Assembly (NCBI GenBank): GCA_046726275.1
Contig: JBKPAF010000047.1
Location: 1-20,698 of the forward strand
Source: DASXTW01 sp046726275
GTDB taxonomy: Bacteria > Actinomycetota > UBA4738
Reading direction: 5' to 3'
Length of the DNA stretch: 20,698 nt
The translations under genes and the position numbers were made by a program. Below are positions 14,129 through 20,698 of this stretch, one piece after another. The notes under the pieces were generated by a model. The model worked only from the letters and a program-made list of their open reading frames with translations. It had not been told where the DNA came from and did no database searches. The first letter of the stretch is position 1. The number at the start of each line of letters is the position of its first letter.

Positions 14129-14334
14129 GACGGTATGACGGGTATGGAGAACGAGACGAGAGCTACCTAGATGGGCCTGCTCGCCGCCTCACTCGTGCCT
14201 CCGCGAACCTCTCGTCCAGGAACTCTGGGCAAAACGTGTCGTTGACCCGAACTGGTGTTTGTCCGATTCAGCCTCTCAAATTCACAATCTACGGCCGAAA
14301 GGCCCTTGATGCAATAGGTCCGAGGTCGCCCTTC

Positions 14335-14865
14335 TCATGGATCCTGGCCCGTCGGGCCCTCTCCGAACACCTCGAGAAGCGCGCTTCGGCACGCTTCCCT
14401 GGCGATCCCTGGTCCGTAGCCGCGCCGGAGGAGGAACGCGTAGAGACGGCGGTGGGCCGCGTCCGGGCCGAGGGTTGCCAGCCGTACCGCCCGTCTCCGG
14501 GCCAGCTCGCCTGCGCGCTCGGATTCGTCTCCGGCCTCCTCCAGGGCCTCGTCCACGAGTTCCCGGCTGACGCCCTTTTGGAAGAGGTTCGCTCGGATCG
14601 ATCTGTCGCCCACCAGCCGCCGGGTGGCCTGATCCCTGACGACCTCCCGAGCGAACCGGCGGTCTTCGATCAGGCCCGCCGCCTCGAGCTCTACCAGCGC
14701 CTGCTCGATGTCCGGGTGCTCGAATCCTGCCGATCGAAGCCGTCTGCTGATCTCCTGGCGGCTCCGCCACCTGACCGCCAGCAGCAGGAGGGCGCGATCC
14801 TTGGCCGAGCCCCTGGGCTTCTTCGGGGCGCTCGGATCCGATCGGGCCCTCCGGGGGCCGGCCAG
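14335..14865 (-). CDS. recX: Regulatory protein RecX, apparent CTG start
   Basis: RecX caps and inhibits RecA filaments. One continuous frame downstream of recA encodes the whole three-helix-repeat protein (about 176 residues): AKDRALLLLAVRWRSRQEI with RRLRSAGF in repeat 1; IEQALVELEAAGLIEDRRFAREVVRD, the most conserved RecX signature; GDRSIRANLFQKGVSRELVDEAL; and a final RRLYAFLLRRGYGPGIAREA block. No ATG, GTG or TTG occurs in this frame between the upstream TGA (14952..14950) and a GTG at 14613. Using that GTG would delete the conserved first half. The best start is CTG 14865..14863, preceded by AAGGGG six bases upstream, 10 bases after the recA stop. Other options are a start further inside the linker, or a ribosomal frameshift from recA. 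Family assignment is firm but the exact start is not. Confidence 0.85.
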   Translation of the reverse strand: MAGPRRARSDPSAPKKPRGSAKDRALLLLAVRWRSRQEISRRLRSAGFEHPDIEQALVELEAAGLIEDRRFAREVVRDQATRRLVGDRSIRANLFQKGVSRELVDEALEEAGDESERAGELARRRAVRLATLGPDAAHRRLYAFLLRRGYGPGIAREACRSALLEVFGEGPTGQDP

Positions 14866-14875
14866 CCCCTTCCCC

Positions 14876-16036
14876 TTAACCGGCCGGCGCCCCGGCGGGC
14901 TCGCTTTCGGCCTGCTCGACCTGGATGACCTCGTCCTCGCCGAACGAAGTCAACCCGACGGCCTCGCGGACCCTCCGCTCGATCTCCATGGCGATGTCCA
15001 TATGCTCGGCGAGAAAGGCCCGGGCGTTCTCCTTGCCCTGGCCGAGCTGGTCGCCCTCGTAGGTGAACCAGGCGCCACTCTTCTTGACGATCTCCGTGGC
15101 CACTCCCATGTCGAGCAGGCTGCCCTCCCTGGAAATGCCCTTGCCGTACACGATGTCGAACTCGGCCAGCCGGAAGGGCGGAGCCAGCTTGTTCTTGACC
15201 ACCTTGACCTTGACCCGCGACCCCACGACCTCCTGGCCGTCCTTCAGGTTGTCGATCTTGCGGACGTCCAGCCGGACGGAGGAATAGAACTTCAGGGCCC
15301 GGCCACCCGGCGTCGTCTCGGGATTGCCGAACATCACGCCGATCTTTTCCCGGAGCTGATTGATGAACATGGCCGTGGTGTCGAACCGGGACAACGAGCC
15401 GGCCAGCTTCCGCATGGCCTGGGACATCAACCGGGCCTGCAGGCCGACGTGGGAATCCCCCATCTCGCCTTCGATCTCGGCCCGGGGCACCAACGCCGCC
15501 ACCGAGTCGACCACCACGATGTCGACCGCTCCCGAGCGCACCATCAGGTCGGCGATCTCCAGAGCCTGTTCACCGTTGTCGGGCTGGGAGACCAACAACT
15601 CGTCGATGTTCACTCCGAGCGTCCGAGCGTACGTGGGATCGAGGGCGTGCTCGGCGTCGATGAACACCGCGATGCCCCCCATGCGCTGGGCCTCCGCCAG
15701 GATGTGCAGGCAGACGGTGGTCTTGCCCGAGCCTTCGGGGCCGAAGACCTCCACGATCCGCCCCCGGGGGATGCCGCCGATACCCAGGGCGATGTCCAGG
15801 GCGAGAGATCCCGTGGGGATGACCGAGATCCCCTGCCCCGCCGGATGCTCGCCCAGTCGCATCACGGCACCCTTTCCGAACTGTCGCTCGATCTGCGACA
15901 GCGTGACGTCGAGCATCTTCTCCCGCTCCATCCCTGGAACCTCCTCGATCCACCGGGCGTCCGCCGCGATGCCCTTGGCCGGGGAATCACCCGACGCCTT
16001 CTTACCGGTGGGGACTCTAGCGGCTCGCTCTGACAT
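14876..16036 (-). CDS. recA: RecA recombinase
   Basis: Forms ATP-dependent filaments on single-stranded DNA, drives strand exchange and triggers LexA cleavage. The 386-residue protein has an N-terminal extension of about 35 residues, then the canonical start block MLDVTLSQIERQFGKGAVMRLGE. It has Walker A GPEGSGKT (99-106), the ATP-sensing region, Walker B IVVVDSVAAL (about 174-183), and the L2-region sequence FINQLREKIGVMFGNPETTPGGRALKFY. Acidic residues lie near the C-terminus. ATG 16036 is kept because AGAGGTG precedes it by about 8 bases and the promoter lies just upstream. An inner ATG at 15931 would give the minimal form. recX follows after 10 bases. SOS-induced: a perfect LexA box fills the promoter spacer. 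Confidence 0.98.
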   Translation of the reverse strand: MSERAARVPTGKKASGDSPAKGIAADARWIEEVPGMEREKMLDVTLSQIERQFGKGAVMRLGEHPAGQGISVIPTGSLALDIALGIGGIPRGRIVEVFGPEGSGKTTVCLHILAEAQRMGGIAVFIDAEHALDPTYARTLGVNIDELLVSQPDNGEQALEIADLMVRSGAVDIVVVDSVAALVPRAEIEGEMGDSHVGLQARLMSQAMRKLAGSLSRFDTTAMFINQLREKIGVMFGNPETTPGGRALKFYSSVRLDVRKIDNLKDGQEVVGSRVKVKVVKNKLAPPFRLAEFDIVYGKGISREGSLLDMGVATEIVKKSGAWFTYEGDQLGQGKENARAFLAEHMDIAMEIERRVREAVGLTSFGEDEVIQVEQAESEPAGAPAG

Positions 16037-16073
16037 AAATTACACCTCTGTAGTTCGAAGCGCGAACCCGCCG

Positions 16074-16102
16074 ATCCTACTCGAACAGGTGTTCGAGGTC
16101 AA
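16074..16102 (-). promoter_or_regulatory. recA promoter
   Basis: A -35 TTGACC (16102..16097) and a -10 TAGGAT (16079..16074) are 17 bases apart on the minus strand, and the spacer consists of the LexA box plus one base. The predicted start is near 16067, giving a leader of about 30 bases that contains the ribosome-binding site. Confidence 0.75.
16081..16096. promoter_or_regulatory. LexA (SOS) box of recA
   Basis: TCGAAC-AGGT-GTTCGA has perfect arms and full consensus. It occupies the spacer between -35 and -10 of recA, so LexA would block polymerase directly. It lies 50 bp upstream of the divergent lipoprotein start at 16147 and might affect that gene too. Confidence 0.95.
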
Positions 16103-16146
16103 TAACCACCCGCGGCGAGGCCGCAAGCCAATGAATCGACGTACTC

Positions 16147-16638
16147 ATGGGTATGGGGGAACGTTCGGGGATCGCTCTGATCCTGATCCTTCTAACCAGT
16201 TGCGCGACTCGATCAACAGCGAGTGACGCGCCCCCCACTCCGCCACCCGCAACCCCATGCGAGGAGGTCATTCCCGACTGCCATGCGGAACGGCTGCCGA
16301 ACGTCATCGTCTCCGCGGAAAGTCCTCCTCCAGGGGAGCTGATCCTGGGCCCGGTGAACGGCTCGATCGAGGGAACCATCGACTTCGACGAGGCTCTCCG
16401 GCGGGCTTGGCACGAGCACAGCTACAACTCGAAGACAGTCCAGGTAGTGCTCGGATCCGCCGATCCGAAGTCCATGAATTGGGACTCTGAGAATCGCCTC
16501 TTCTACGGGGTCATCTGGGGCGGGGTCTGCCTGCATTCCAGTTCGCTCTTCCCGCCTGAATCGCCTGAGCCCTGTGACGCAACCACGGCCGGAACCATCA
16601 TCGATGCCTTCACAGGGGCTTTCGTTGTCGGAAACTAA
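16147..16638 (+). CDS. Putative lipoprotein of unknown function, divergent from recA
   Basis: A 163-residue protein I do not recognise. Residues 1-19 are a lipoprotein signal: MGMGERSG, then a hydrophobic IALILILLTSC with lipobox LTSC and Cys19. A Pro/Thr-rich linker (PPTPPPATP) with C38 follows. The globular part has cysteines at about 46, 130 and 142 that could pair outside the cell, and a distinctive stretch NRLFYGVIWGGVCLHSS. An alternative start is ATG 16153, two codons in. No ribosome-binding site is clear for either. Codon third positions look less GC-rich than in neighbouring housekeeping genes. It is head-to-head with recA, 110 bp apart, and tail-to-tail with the next gene (22 bp gap). 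Recent acquisition is possible. Confidence 0.65.
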   Translation: MGMGERSGIALILILLTSCATRSTASDAPPTPPPATPCEEVIPDCHAERLPNVIVSAESPPPGELILGPVNGSIEGTIDFDEALRRAWHEHSYNSKTVQVVLGSADPKSMNWDSENRLFYGVIWGGVCLHSSSLFPPESPEPCDATTAGTIIDAFTGAFVVGN

Positions 16639-16660
16639 GGGCTCTGCCTCGAAATCGCGT

Positions 16661-17401
16661 TCACCCAGGCTCGACGCCCCCGCTCTCGTCGATCCACACC
16701 AGGTCTCCGTACGCCTCCCTCAGGGTGCGACGCTCTGAGGAGGTAAGTGGGTCGGTCATGAGCCACACTTGGCACCTCGCCTGCGCGAGCGAGAGGCCGA
16801 AACCGAAATCCCGGTCTGTCCACCACTTGCGGAGACTAAGGCCAACCTGAACCTGACGTAGCTCGAGCAGCGAGACGGGACAGGCCTTGGTTCGGTAGGG
16901 ACGCCCTCTGGCAGCCCACTCCAATTCGTCCGTCCACTTGCTTTCGTCGATGCCGGGATTGAACACGAAGACTGGGGGATCCTCGAGAACGTCCAGGCCG
17001 ACAAAAACCTCCGGGTGCAGCGCAGCGAGTTCACCCATCGGAGAATAGCCAGCGTCGATACCAGTCTCCACATGAGGTATTCCCCGGTCTCCACCACTGA
17101 CCAAGGCGACGATGGAAGTAATAGGCACGGTCTCGCTCGCCGCCGGAATGGTTCGCACGACGAAACCCCCAGGATAGGCCTTCGGGTCGTACTCAATACG
17201 CGCAACGAGGTTCGCTTCACGTATTTCCATGAGCGCATCCTCCATTGCCCTTCCCACCACATCTGGTATCTCAACCTCACCGAAGGTCGGAAGAGAGCTC
17301 GGGATGTTCTGTGGGCCAAGGGCCTTGGCACACCCACCGCACAGGAGGGCGCAAAGGGTGAGTCCAGCCACCATTGCTTTCTGCGCGGCCCGTTGCTTCA
17401 C
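16661..17401 (-). CDS. Putative lipoprotein with one PASTA domain
   Basis: A 246-residue protein. The N-terminus is basic (MKQRAAQK), then hydrophobic, ending LLCGGC with a likely lipidated Cys24 (the lipobox is non-classical, with Cys at -3). Residues about 42-104 look like a single PASTA domain: EVEIPDVVGRAMEDALMEI, then an extended strand, then a VVRTIPAASETVPITSIVALVVSGG-like end. PASTA domains bind peptidoglycan fragments in penicillin-binding proteins and Ser/Thr kinases. The remaining ~140 residues are Trp-rich and unassigned. It starts at GTG 17401. A TAGAAT hexamer ends 6 bases before the GTG and no ribosome-binding site is visible, so leaderless initiation is possible. Role unknown. 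Confidence 0.75.
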   Translation of the reverse strand: MKQRAAQKAMVAGLTLCALLCGGCAKALGPQNIPSSLPTFGEVEIPDVVGRAMEDALMEIREANLVARIEYDPKAYPGGFVVRTIPAASETVPITSIVALVSGGDRGIPHVETGIDAGYSPMGELAALHPEVFVGLDVLEDPPVFVFNPGIDESKWTDELEWAARGRPYRTKACPVSLLELRQVQVGLSLRKWWTDRDFGFGLSLAQARCQVWLMTDPLTSSERRTLREAYGDLVWIDESGGVEPG

Positions 17402-17473
17402 AGACGAATTCTAGGGTCGGCCCATGTGAGTGGGGTAGGGATCTTGCTGGATCAACCCGTAACGCCCCCGGTG

Positions 17474-18073
17474 TCAGGTCCGCGTCCCCAGCGGTGCCTC
17501 CACCAGCGACTCATACGTGGCGCCTTTCGGTGAGAGGTGGCTCCGGTACAGGACCAGCCGATCGACCGCGAATGGCTCGGAAGGGACCGGCGTTCCCACG
17601 AGGTCCGTCGTGAATTCCCGGATATTGCGAGGGGGGTTCAGCCGGGCCAGGGTGAGGTGCGGGGTGAAGGCGCGCTTCTCCGGAACGAAATGCTCCACGA
17701 GCAGATCATCAAGGGTCTTTACCAATGCCGAAAAACGGCCTTCCGCATCCTCCAGGCCGACCCATACAACTCGAGCTCGTCCGGGGCTGGGGAACACGCC
17801 GATCTCGGTCACCTTCGTTTCGAACCTGTCAGCCGTCGCCGATGCCGAACGCACGCTCGCCAGGACTTCGTCCACCAGCCTGGGCCACGTCGCCCCGAGG
17901 AACTTCAGCGTGACGTGCCAGCCATCGGAGCGGGTCCACCTCGCGCCGGGGATGCGCTCGCGGAACGGCTCGACGGCGGATGCTACTTCCCCTTTCACTC
18001 GGTCTGGAACATCGACCGCGATGAAGAGCCGAAGCGGCTTGGCCTCAGGGCGGGATGCTCGGTCTCGCGCCAT
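17474..18073 (-). CDS. thpR: RNA 2',3'-cyclic phosphodiesterase (2H family, LigT-like)
   Basis: A 2H phosphoesterase that opens 2',3'-cyclic phosphates on RNA ends and can join tRNA halves in vitro. The 199-residue protein has the N-terminal strand LRLFIAVDVPD (15-24) and the two catalytic HxT motifs: HVTLKFLG (His53, Thr55) and HLTLARL (His139, Thr141), spaced as in the family. ATG 18073 begins 3 bases after the cinA stop, with the stop and AGGAG nearly touching the start codon, so translation is probably coupled to cinA. The first ~12 residues are an unconserved basic extension. cinA-thpR adjacency recurs near recA in several actinobacteria. Confidence 0.93.
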   Translation of the reverse strand: MARDRASRPEAKPLRLFIAVDVPDRVKGEVASAVEPFRERIPGARWTRSDGWHVTLKFLGATWPRLVDEVLASVRSASATADRFETKVTEIGVFPSPGRARVVWVGLEDAEGRFSALVKTLDDLLVEHFVPEKRAFTPHLTLARLNPPRNIREFTTDLVGTPVPSEPFAVDRLVLYRSHLSPKGATYESLVEAPLGTRT

Positions 18074-18076
18074 CTC

Positions 18077-19369
18077 CTACGAGGGGGTCCCCGTGACGGC
18101 GCCGGTGGCAGGACCGAGCTCAGCGGGGGCCGGCGCACCTTCCAGATACCGTCGCACCAGATCCAGGCCGGCCTGTTCGGCCCACCGCCTGACCTGCTCC
18201 CTGTCCCCGGGGGCGCCGAAGCATCGTGACTCCTCCCGATCACTCGCGGAAAGCCCGATGCACACCGTTCCCGGCGGCTTGCCGTCGTGGGGCTCGGGGC
18301 CGGCGACCCCGGTGAGGCTCAGCCCGACGTCGGATTCGAAAAGGTCCCGGGCCCCTCGCGCCATCTCGACGGCACACTCCTCGCTCACCACGCCCGGCCC
18401 ATCGATCGTTTCCTGCCGGACGTCCAGGACTCTCCGTTTCGCCTCGGCCGTGTAGGTAACGGCCGAGCCCTTCAGGTATTCGGACGCGCCGGGCGGGGTG
18501 GAGAGCCGTACGGCGACGTTCCCCCCGGTGAGCGACTCGGCGCAGGCGATGGTCATCCCACGCTCGACCAGGAGGTGCCCCACCACCTGCTCCAGCTCTT
18601 CGTCACTGGTCGAGAACACGTACTGACCGAGACGCTTCCCCACTTCCTCCGCCAGAGGATCGATGAGCGCTTCAGCGTCGGGTTTGCCCCGGGCCTTTGC
18701 CGTCAGCCTGACCTTCACCTCACCCGAGGAGGCGAGATAGGCCACAGTCGGATTCGTCGATGCCCGAAACAGGTCATCGAGCAGTTCAGCCACCCTGGAT
18801 TCGGCCATTCCTGTGACCTTGATCGTCCGGCAGACCAGTACGGCGGGGCCCGACAGGACCTCCAGCTCCGGCAGGATCGTCTCGGTCATCATCTCCCTCA
18901 TCTCGGCGGGAACCCCCGGAACCGCGTACACGCGTTTTTCGTCCCTCGTCTCATAGATCAGGCCGGGGGCCGTTCCTCGACCCGGAACGATGTACCGGGC
19001 GCCCTCGGGGACGTCCGCCTGGATCAGGTTGATTTCGGGCATCTCCCGGCCGAGGCGGGCAAACTTCTGCCGCAGCAGGTCCTCGATCTCGCCGTGGCGA
19101 ACGAGGCGTACTCCGAGCGCCGCCGCCAGGCCCTCCCGAGTTATGTCGTCCTGGGTGGGACCGAGCCCTCCTGTGGCGATGACCACGTCCGCGCGGGAGA
19201 GGGCCTGCCGAAACGCGGCCTCGATCCGCTCCACGTTGTCCCCCACCGCGTGGTGATGCATCACGTCCACACCGATCTCCGCCAGTCGCCCGGAGATCCA
19301 CTGCGCGTTGTTGTTGCAGATCTGGCCGAGCAGGATCTCGGTCCCGACCCCGATGATCTCTGCCTTCAC
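18077..19369 (-). CDS. cinA: CinA: competence/damage-inducible protein, NMN deamidase type
   Basis: The 430-residue two-domain protein belongs to the CinA family, linked to pyridine nucleotide recycling (NMN deamidation, ADP-ribose hydrolysis). The N-terminal molybdopterin-binding-like domain (1-170) shows AEIIGVGTEILLGQ, NNNAQWISGRLAEIG, the nucleotide-binding ATGGLGPTQDDITRE (65-79) and VYAVPGVPAEMREM. A linker follows. The C-terminal CinA domain (about 265-425) shows ACAESLTGGNVAVRLS, KGSAVTYTAEAKRRVL and LTGVAGPEP. GTG 19369 overlaps the pgsA stop as GTGA. Open frame continues upstream into pgsA but is not protein-like. The gene order pgsA-cinA(-recA) is conserved, though here recA lies about 2 kb further, beyond two lipoprotein genes. 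Confidence 0.96.
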   Translation of the reverse strand: MKAEIIGVGTEILLGQICNNNAQWISGRLAEIGVDVMHHHAVGDNVERIEAAFRQALSRADVVIATGGLGPTQDDITREGLAAALGVRLVRHGEIEDLLRQKFARLGREMPEINLIQADVPEGARYIVPGRGTAPGLIYETRDEKRVYAVPGVPAEMREMMTETILPELEVLSGPAVLVCRTIKVTGMAESRVAELLDDLFRASTNPTVAYLASSGEVKVRLTAKARGKPDAEALIDPLAEEVGKRLGQYVFSTSDEELEQVVGHLLVERGMTIACAESLTGGNVAVRLSTPPGASEYLKGSAVTYTAEAKRRVLDVRQETIDGPGVVSEECAVEMARGARDLFESDVGLSLTGVAGPEPHDGKPPGTVCIGLSASDREESRCFGAPGDREQVRRWAEQAGLDLVRRYLEGAPAPAELGPATGAVTGTPS

Positions 19370-19926
19370 CCGGAGACTCCTGGCGTCTCCCGGGGCGTGG
19401 CCATGGCTTGTATCCCATAGAGGATCCCGGTGAAGACCGTGAAGAAGAGCGCCGCGATGAGCACGGCGAGCCTGAGCCCATCCGCCCAGCCCCCGAGGGG
19501 CAGGATGTACAGCGTGATGGCCACCAGCTGAAGCGTGGTCTTCACTTTGGCCGCGCGGGAGGCCGGCATGCTCCTCCCACGGAGGCCGAGGACCACCCGC
19601 AGGACGGAGATCGCGATCTCCCTGGCCACGAGGATCACCGCGGCCCAGACCGGGAACTCGCCTAGCACGGCGAGCGTGATCACCGGCGTAGCCACGAAGA
19701 TCTTGTCCGCGAGCGGGTCCAGCCACATCCCGGTGCGCGTGGTCGAGTCGTACCGCCTGGCGAGGTAGCCGTCCAGGCCGTCGGTGGCCGCGCCCACCAC
19801 GAAGATCGCCGCGGCCAGATAGGAGGCCGACCGTTCGTCCGCCACGATGAGGATCACCAGGAGCGGGGCGAGCAGGATCCGCAGCACCGAGATGGTATTC
19901 GGCCAGCCGAGCCCGAGTGGGGTCAG
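19366..19926 (-). CDS. pgsA: CDP-diacylglycerol-glycerol-3-phosphate 3-phosphatidyltransferase, apparent CTG start
   Basis: Membrane enzyme making phosphatidylglycerol phosphate from CDP-diacylglycerol and glycerol-3-phosphate. The CDP-alcohol phosphatidyltransferase motif is complete: DGLDGYLARRYDSTTRTGMWLDPLADK has the D-G-x2-A/D-R-x8-G-x3-D-x3-D pattern, the usual Ala being Gly-Tyr-Leu-Ala here. Several hydrophobic helices follow. The family N-terminus (PNTISVLRILLAPL) is coded in frame upstream of the first GTG (19887), but the only start before it is CTG 19926..19924. This CTG overlaps the rodZ stop as CTGA, just like the GTGA and ATGA joints elsewhere in the window. With CTG the protein has 186 residues and a full family N-terminus. 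The GTG form (173 residues) would lose the conserved PNTIS. No ribosome-binding site is visible, so translation is probably coupled to rodZ. Confidence 0.9.
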   Translation of the reverse strand: MTPLGLGWPNTISVLRILLAPLLVILIVADERSASYLAAAIFVVGAATDGLDGYLARRYDSTTRTGMWLDPLADKIFVATPVITLAVLGEFPVWAAVILVAREIAISVLRVVLGLRGRSMPASRAAKVKTTLQLVAITLYILPLGGWADGLRLAVLIAALFFTVFTGILYGIQAMATPRETPGVSG

Positions 19927-20663
19927 GGACCGCTCGCGGATGGGGTCCCCCTGAAGTCCTGTGGTCTGAACGTCGCCGTGAAGGGCTGGTCCTTCCTGCC
20001 CGGCTTCTTGAGGTCGCGGCCGTTCACCCGCAGGCGGGTCGTCCCGCCGTGATCGAGATTCACCACGATCCGGGTATTCCCTTCGAACGTCCGGCCCTCC
20101 CCCGGTCGAAGCTCGAACGTGCGGGGCTTGGCATTGTCCGTGCGGATGATGGCCGTGACCGCCTGGTCCGCTCGAAGGACCACGGTCACGGTCGGCGGAA
20201 GGACAGGGATGGACGCCTGGGCTCCCGTGGGGGTCCCGGCGCCCGGGGTCGCCCGCGACCTGGAGAGGAGGCCCACCGCCCCGAGGATGGCCAGTAGGAG
20301 CATCGCCACGCCGATCAGGAAGGTCCAGCTCGGATGGTGGCGCACGAGCTGTGGGATGTGGGGGTGTCGAGGGCTGCGGATGGGCGCCGGGGTCGGATCC
20401 GGGAGAAGGGGCCGGGGTCCGCCGAAGTGCTGGTTGTACACAGTGACGACCTTCGTGGGATCGAGCCCCAGATAGGACGAATACGACCTGAGCATCCCGC
20501 GGACGTAGACGTCACCGAGAAGCGCGTCGAACCGCTCCCTCTCGAGAGCTTGAAGGTATTCGGCGCGGATCCGCGTTTCCCGGCTCGCTTCCGCGATCGA
20601 CTTCCCGCGGAGGAGTCGGGCCTTGCGGAGCGCCGGACCGATCCCGATCCCGATTCCCTGCAC
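19923..20663 (-). CDS. rodZ: RodZ-like helix-turn-helix membrane protein
   Basis: Bitopic protein that in rods links MreB to the elongation machinery. In actinobacteria this gene is a RodZ-like HTH_25 / DUF4115 protein of less clear role. The 246-residue product has a cytoplasmic helix-turn-helix (about 9-75: LRKARLLRGKSIAEASRETRIRAEYLQALE, then DVYVRGMLRSYSSYLGLDP). A basic Pro-rich linker, a membrane helix (about 110-130: WTFLIGVAMLLLAILGAVGLL) and a C-terminal extracytoplasmic DUF4115 domain (about 155-240) ending in FTATFRPQDF follow. GTG 20663 is chosen; the frame is open to the right edge but has no other start there. The N-terminus has a curious GIGIGIGP repeat before the family sequence. 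It is the first gene of the run that continues with pgsA. The 35 bases right of it show no feature. Confidence 0.9.
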   Translation of the reverse strand: MQGIGIGIGPALRKARLLRGKSIAEASRETRIRAEYLQALERERFDALLGDVYVRGMLRSYSSYLGLDPTKVVTVYNQHFGGPRPLLPDPTPAPIRSPRHPHIPQLVRHHPSWTFLIGVAMLLLAILGAVGLLSRSRATPGAGTPTGAQASIPVLPPTVTVVLRADQAVTAIIRTDNAKPRTFELRPGEGRTFEGNTRIVVNLDHGGTTRLRVNGRDLKKPGRKDQPFTATFRPQDFRGTPSASGP

Positions 20664-20698
20664 CCGCTCATAGTAGCCATGCGACTGAGAGCCGCGGA

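Noticed and set aside
11388..14138. A 916-codon plus-strand open frame across miaB, the membrane protein and rny
   Set aside because: It crosses three real minus-strand genes and their gaps, and the translation is compositionally biased with no recognisable motif.
14335..14613. A 92-residue protein starting at GTG 14613 as the whole recX
   Set aside because: The conserved first half of RecX continues in frame upstream without a stop, so this would be an artificial truncation.
14282..14770. Overlapping minus-strand frame of 162 codons at recX
   Set aside because: The other frame carries the RecX signatures. This one is Gly/Arg/Pro-rich frame-shifted sequence.

Overview
The window is a dense, high-GC bacterial chromosome segment with nearly all genes on the minus strand. 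Gene order (rodZ, pgsA, cinA, recA, recX, miaB, miaA, dapF, hflX, lexA, nrdR, nrdJ, read right to left) is the conserved actinobacterial arrangement, and the LexA sites are of the TCGAAC-N4-GTTCGA Gram-positive/actinobacterial type. RNase Y, an LL-diaminopimelate aminotransferase and many GTG starts suggest a deep-branching actinomycetote (for example Acidimicrobiia- or Thermoleophilia-like) rather than Streptomyces or Mycobacterium. That placement is inference from gene content only.

Layout, right to left: (i) 20663-17474 holds rodZ, pgsA, cinA and thpR, a tightly packed run for cell shape, phospholipid synthesis and nucleotide repair. (ii) 17401-16147 holds two unrelated putative lipoproteins that separate cinA/thpR from recA, which are usually close together. 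(iii) 16102-14335 holds a recA promoter with a perfect LexA box inside its spacer, then recA and recX. (iv) 14128-12496 holds RNase Y with a hairpin leader. (v) 12407-7515 holds a four-helix membrane protein, then miaB-miaA-dapF-dapL joined by 4-bp stop/start overlaps. (vi) 7443-6021 holds hflX behind two abutting stem-loops, convergent with lexA. (vii) 5397-4988 is the divergent lexA / LysM division-inhibitor pair with two LexA boxes. (viii) 4991-473 holds nrdR, the B12-dependent ribonucleotide reductase nrdJ, a chagasin-like lipoprotein and dut, with NrdR-type palindromes. (ix) 439-1 holds tRNA-Gly(GCC) and the start of a secreted BNR/Asp-box repeat protein that runs off the left edge.

Functionally the window combines an SOS core (lexA, divS-like, recA, recX) with dNTP supply and sanitation (nrdR, nrdJ, dut) and tRNA/ribosome quality genes (miaA, miaB, hflX, rny). 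I see no mobile element, CRISPR array or recognised defence system. The most unusual signals are two essential-type genes, pgsA and recX, that apparently start with CTG; a structured leader at hflX; an unexplained perfect 18-bp inverted repeat at the nrdJ transcription start; and a leaderless, LexA-controlled divS promoter with nearly the same geometry as the recA promoter. No stretch longer than 300 bases lacks a gene.
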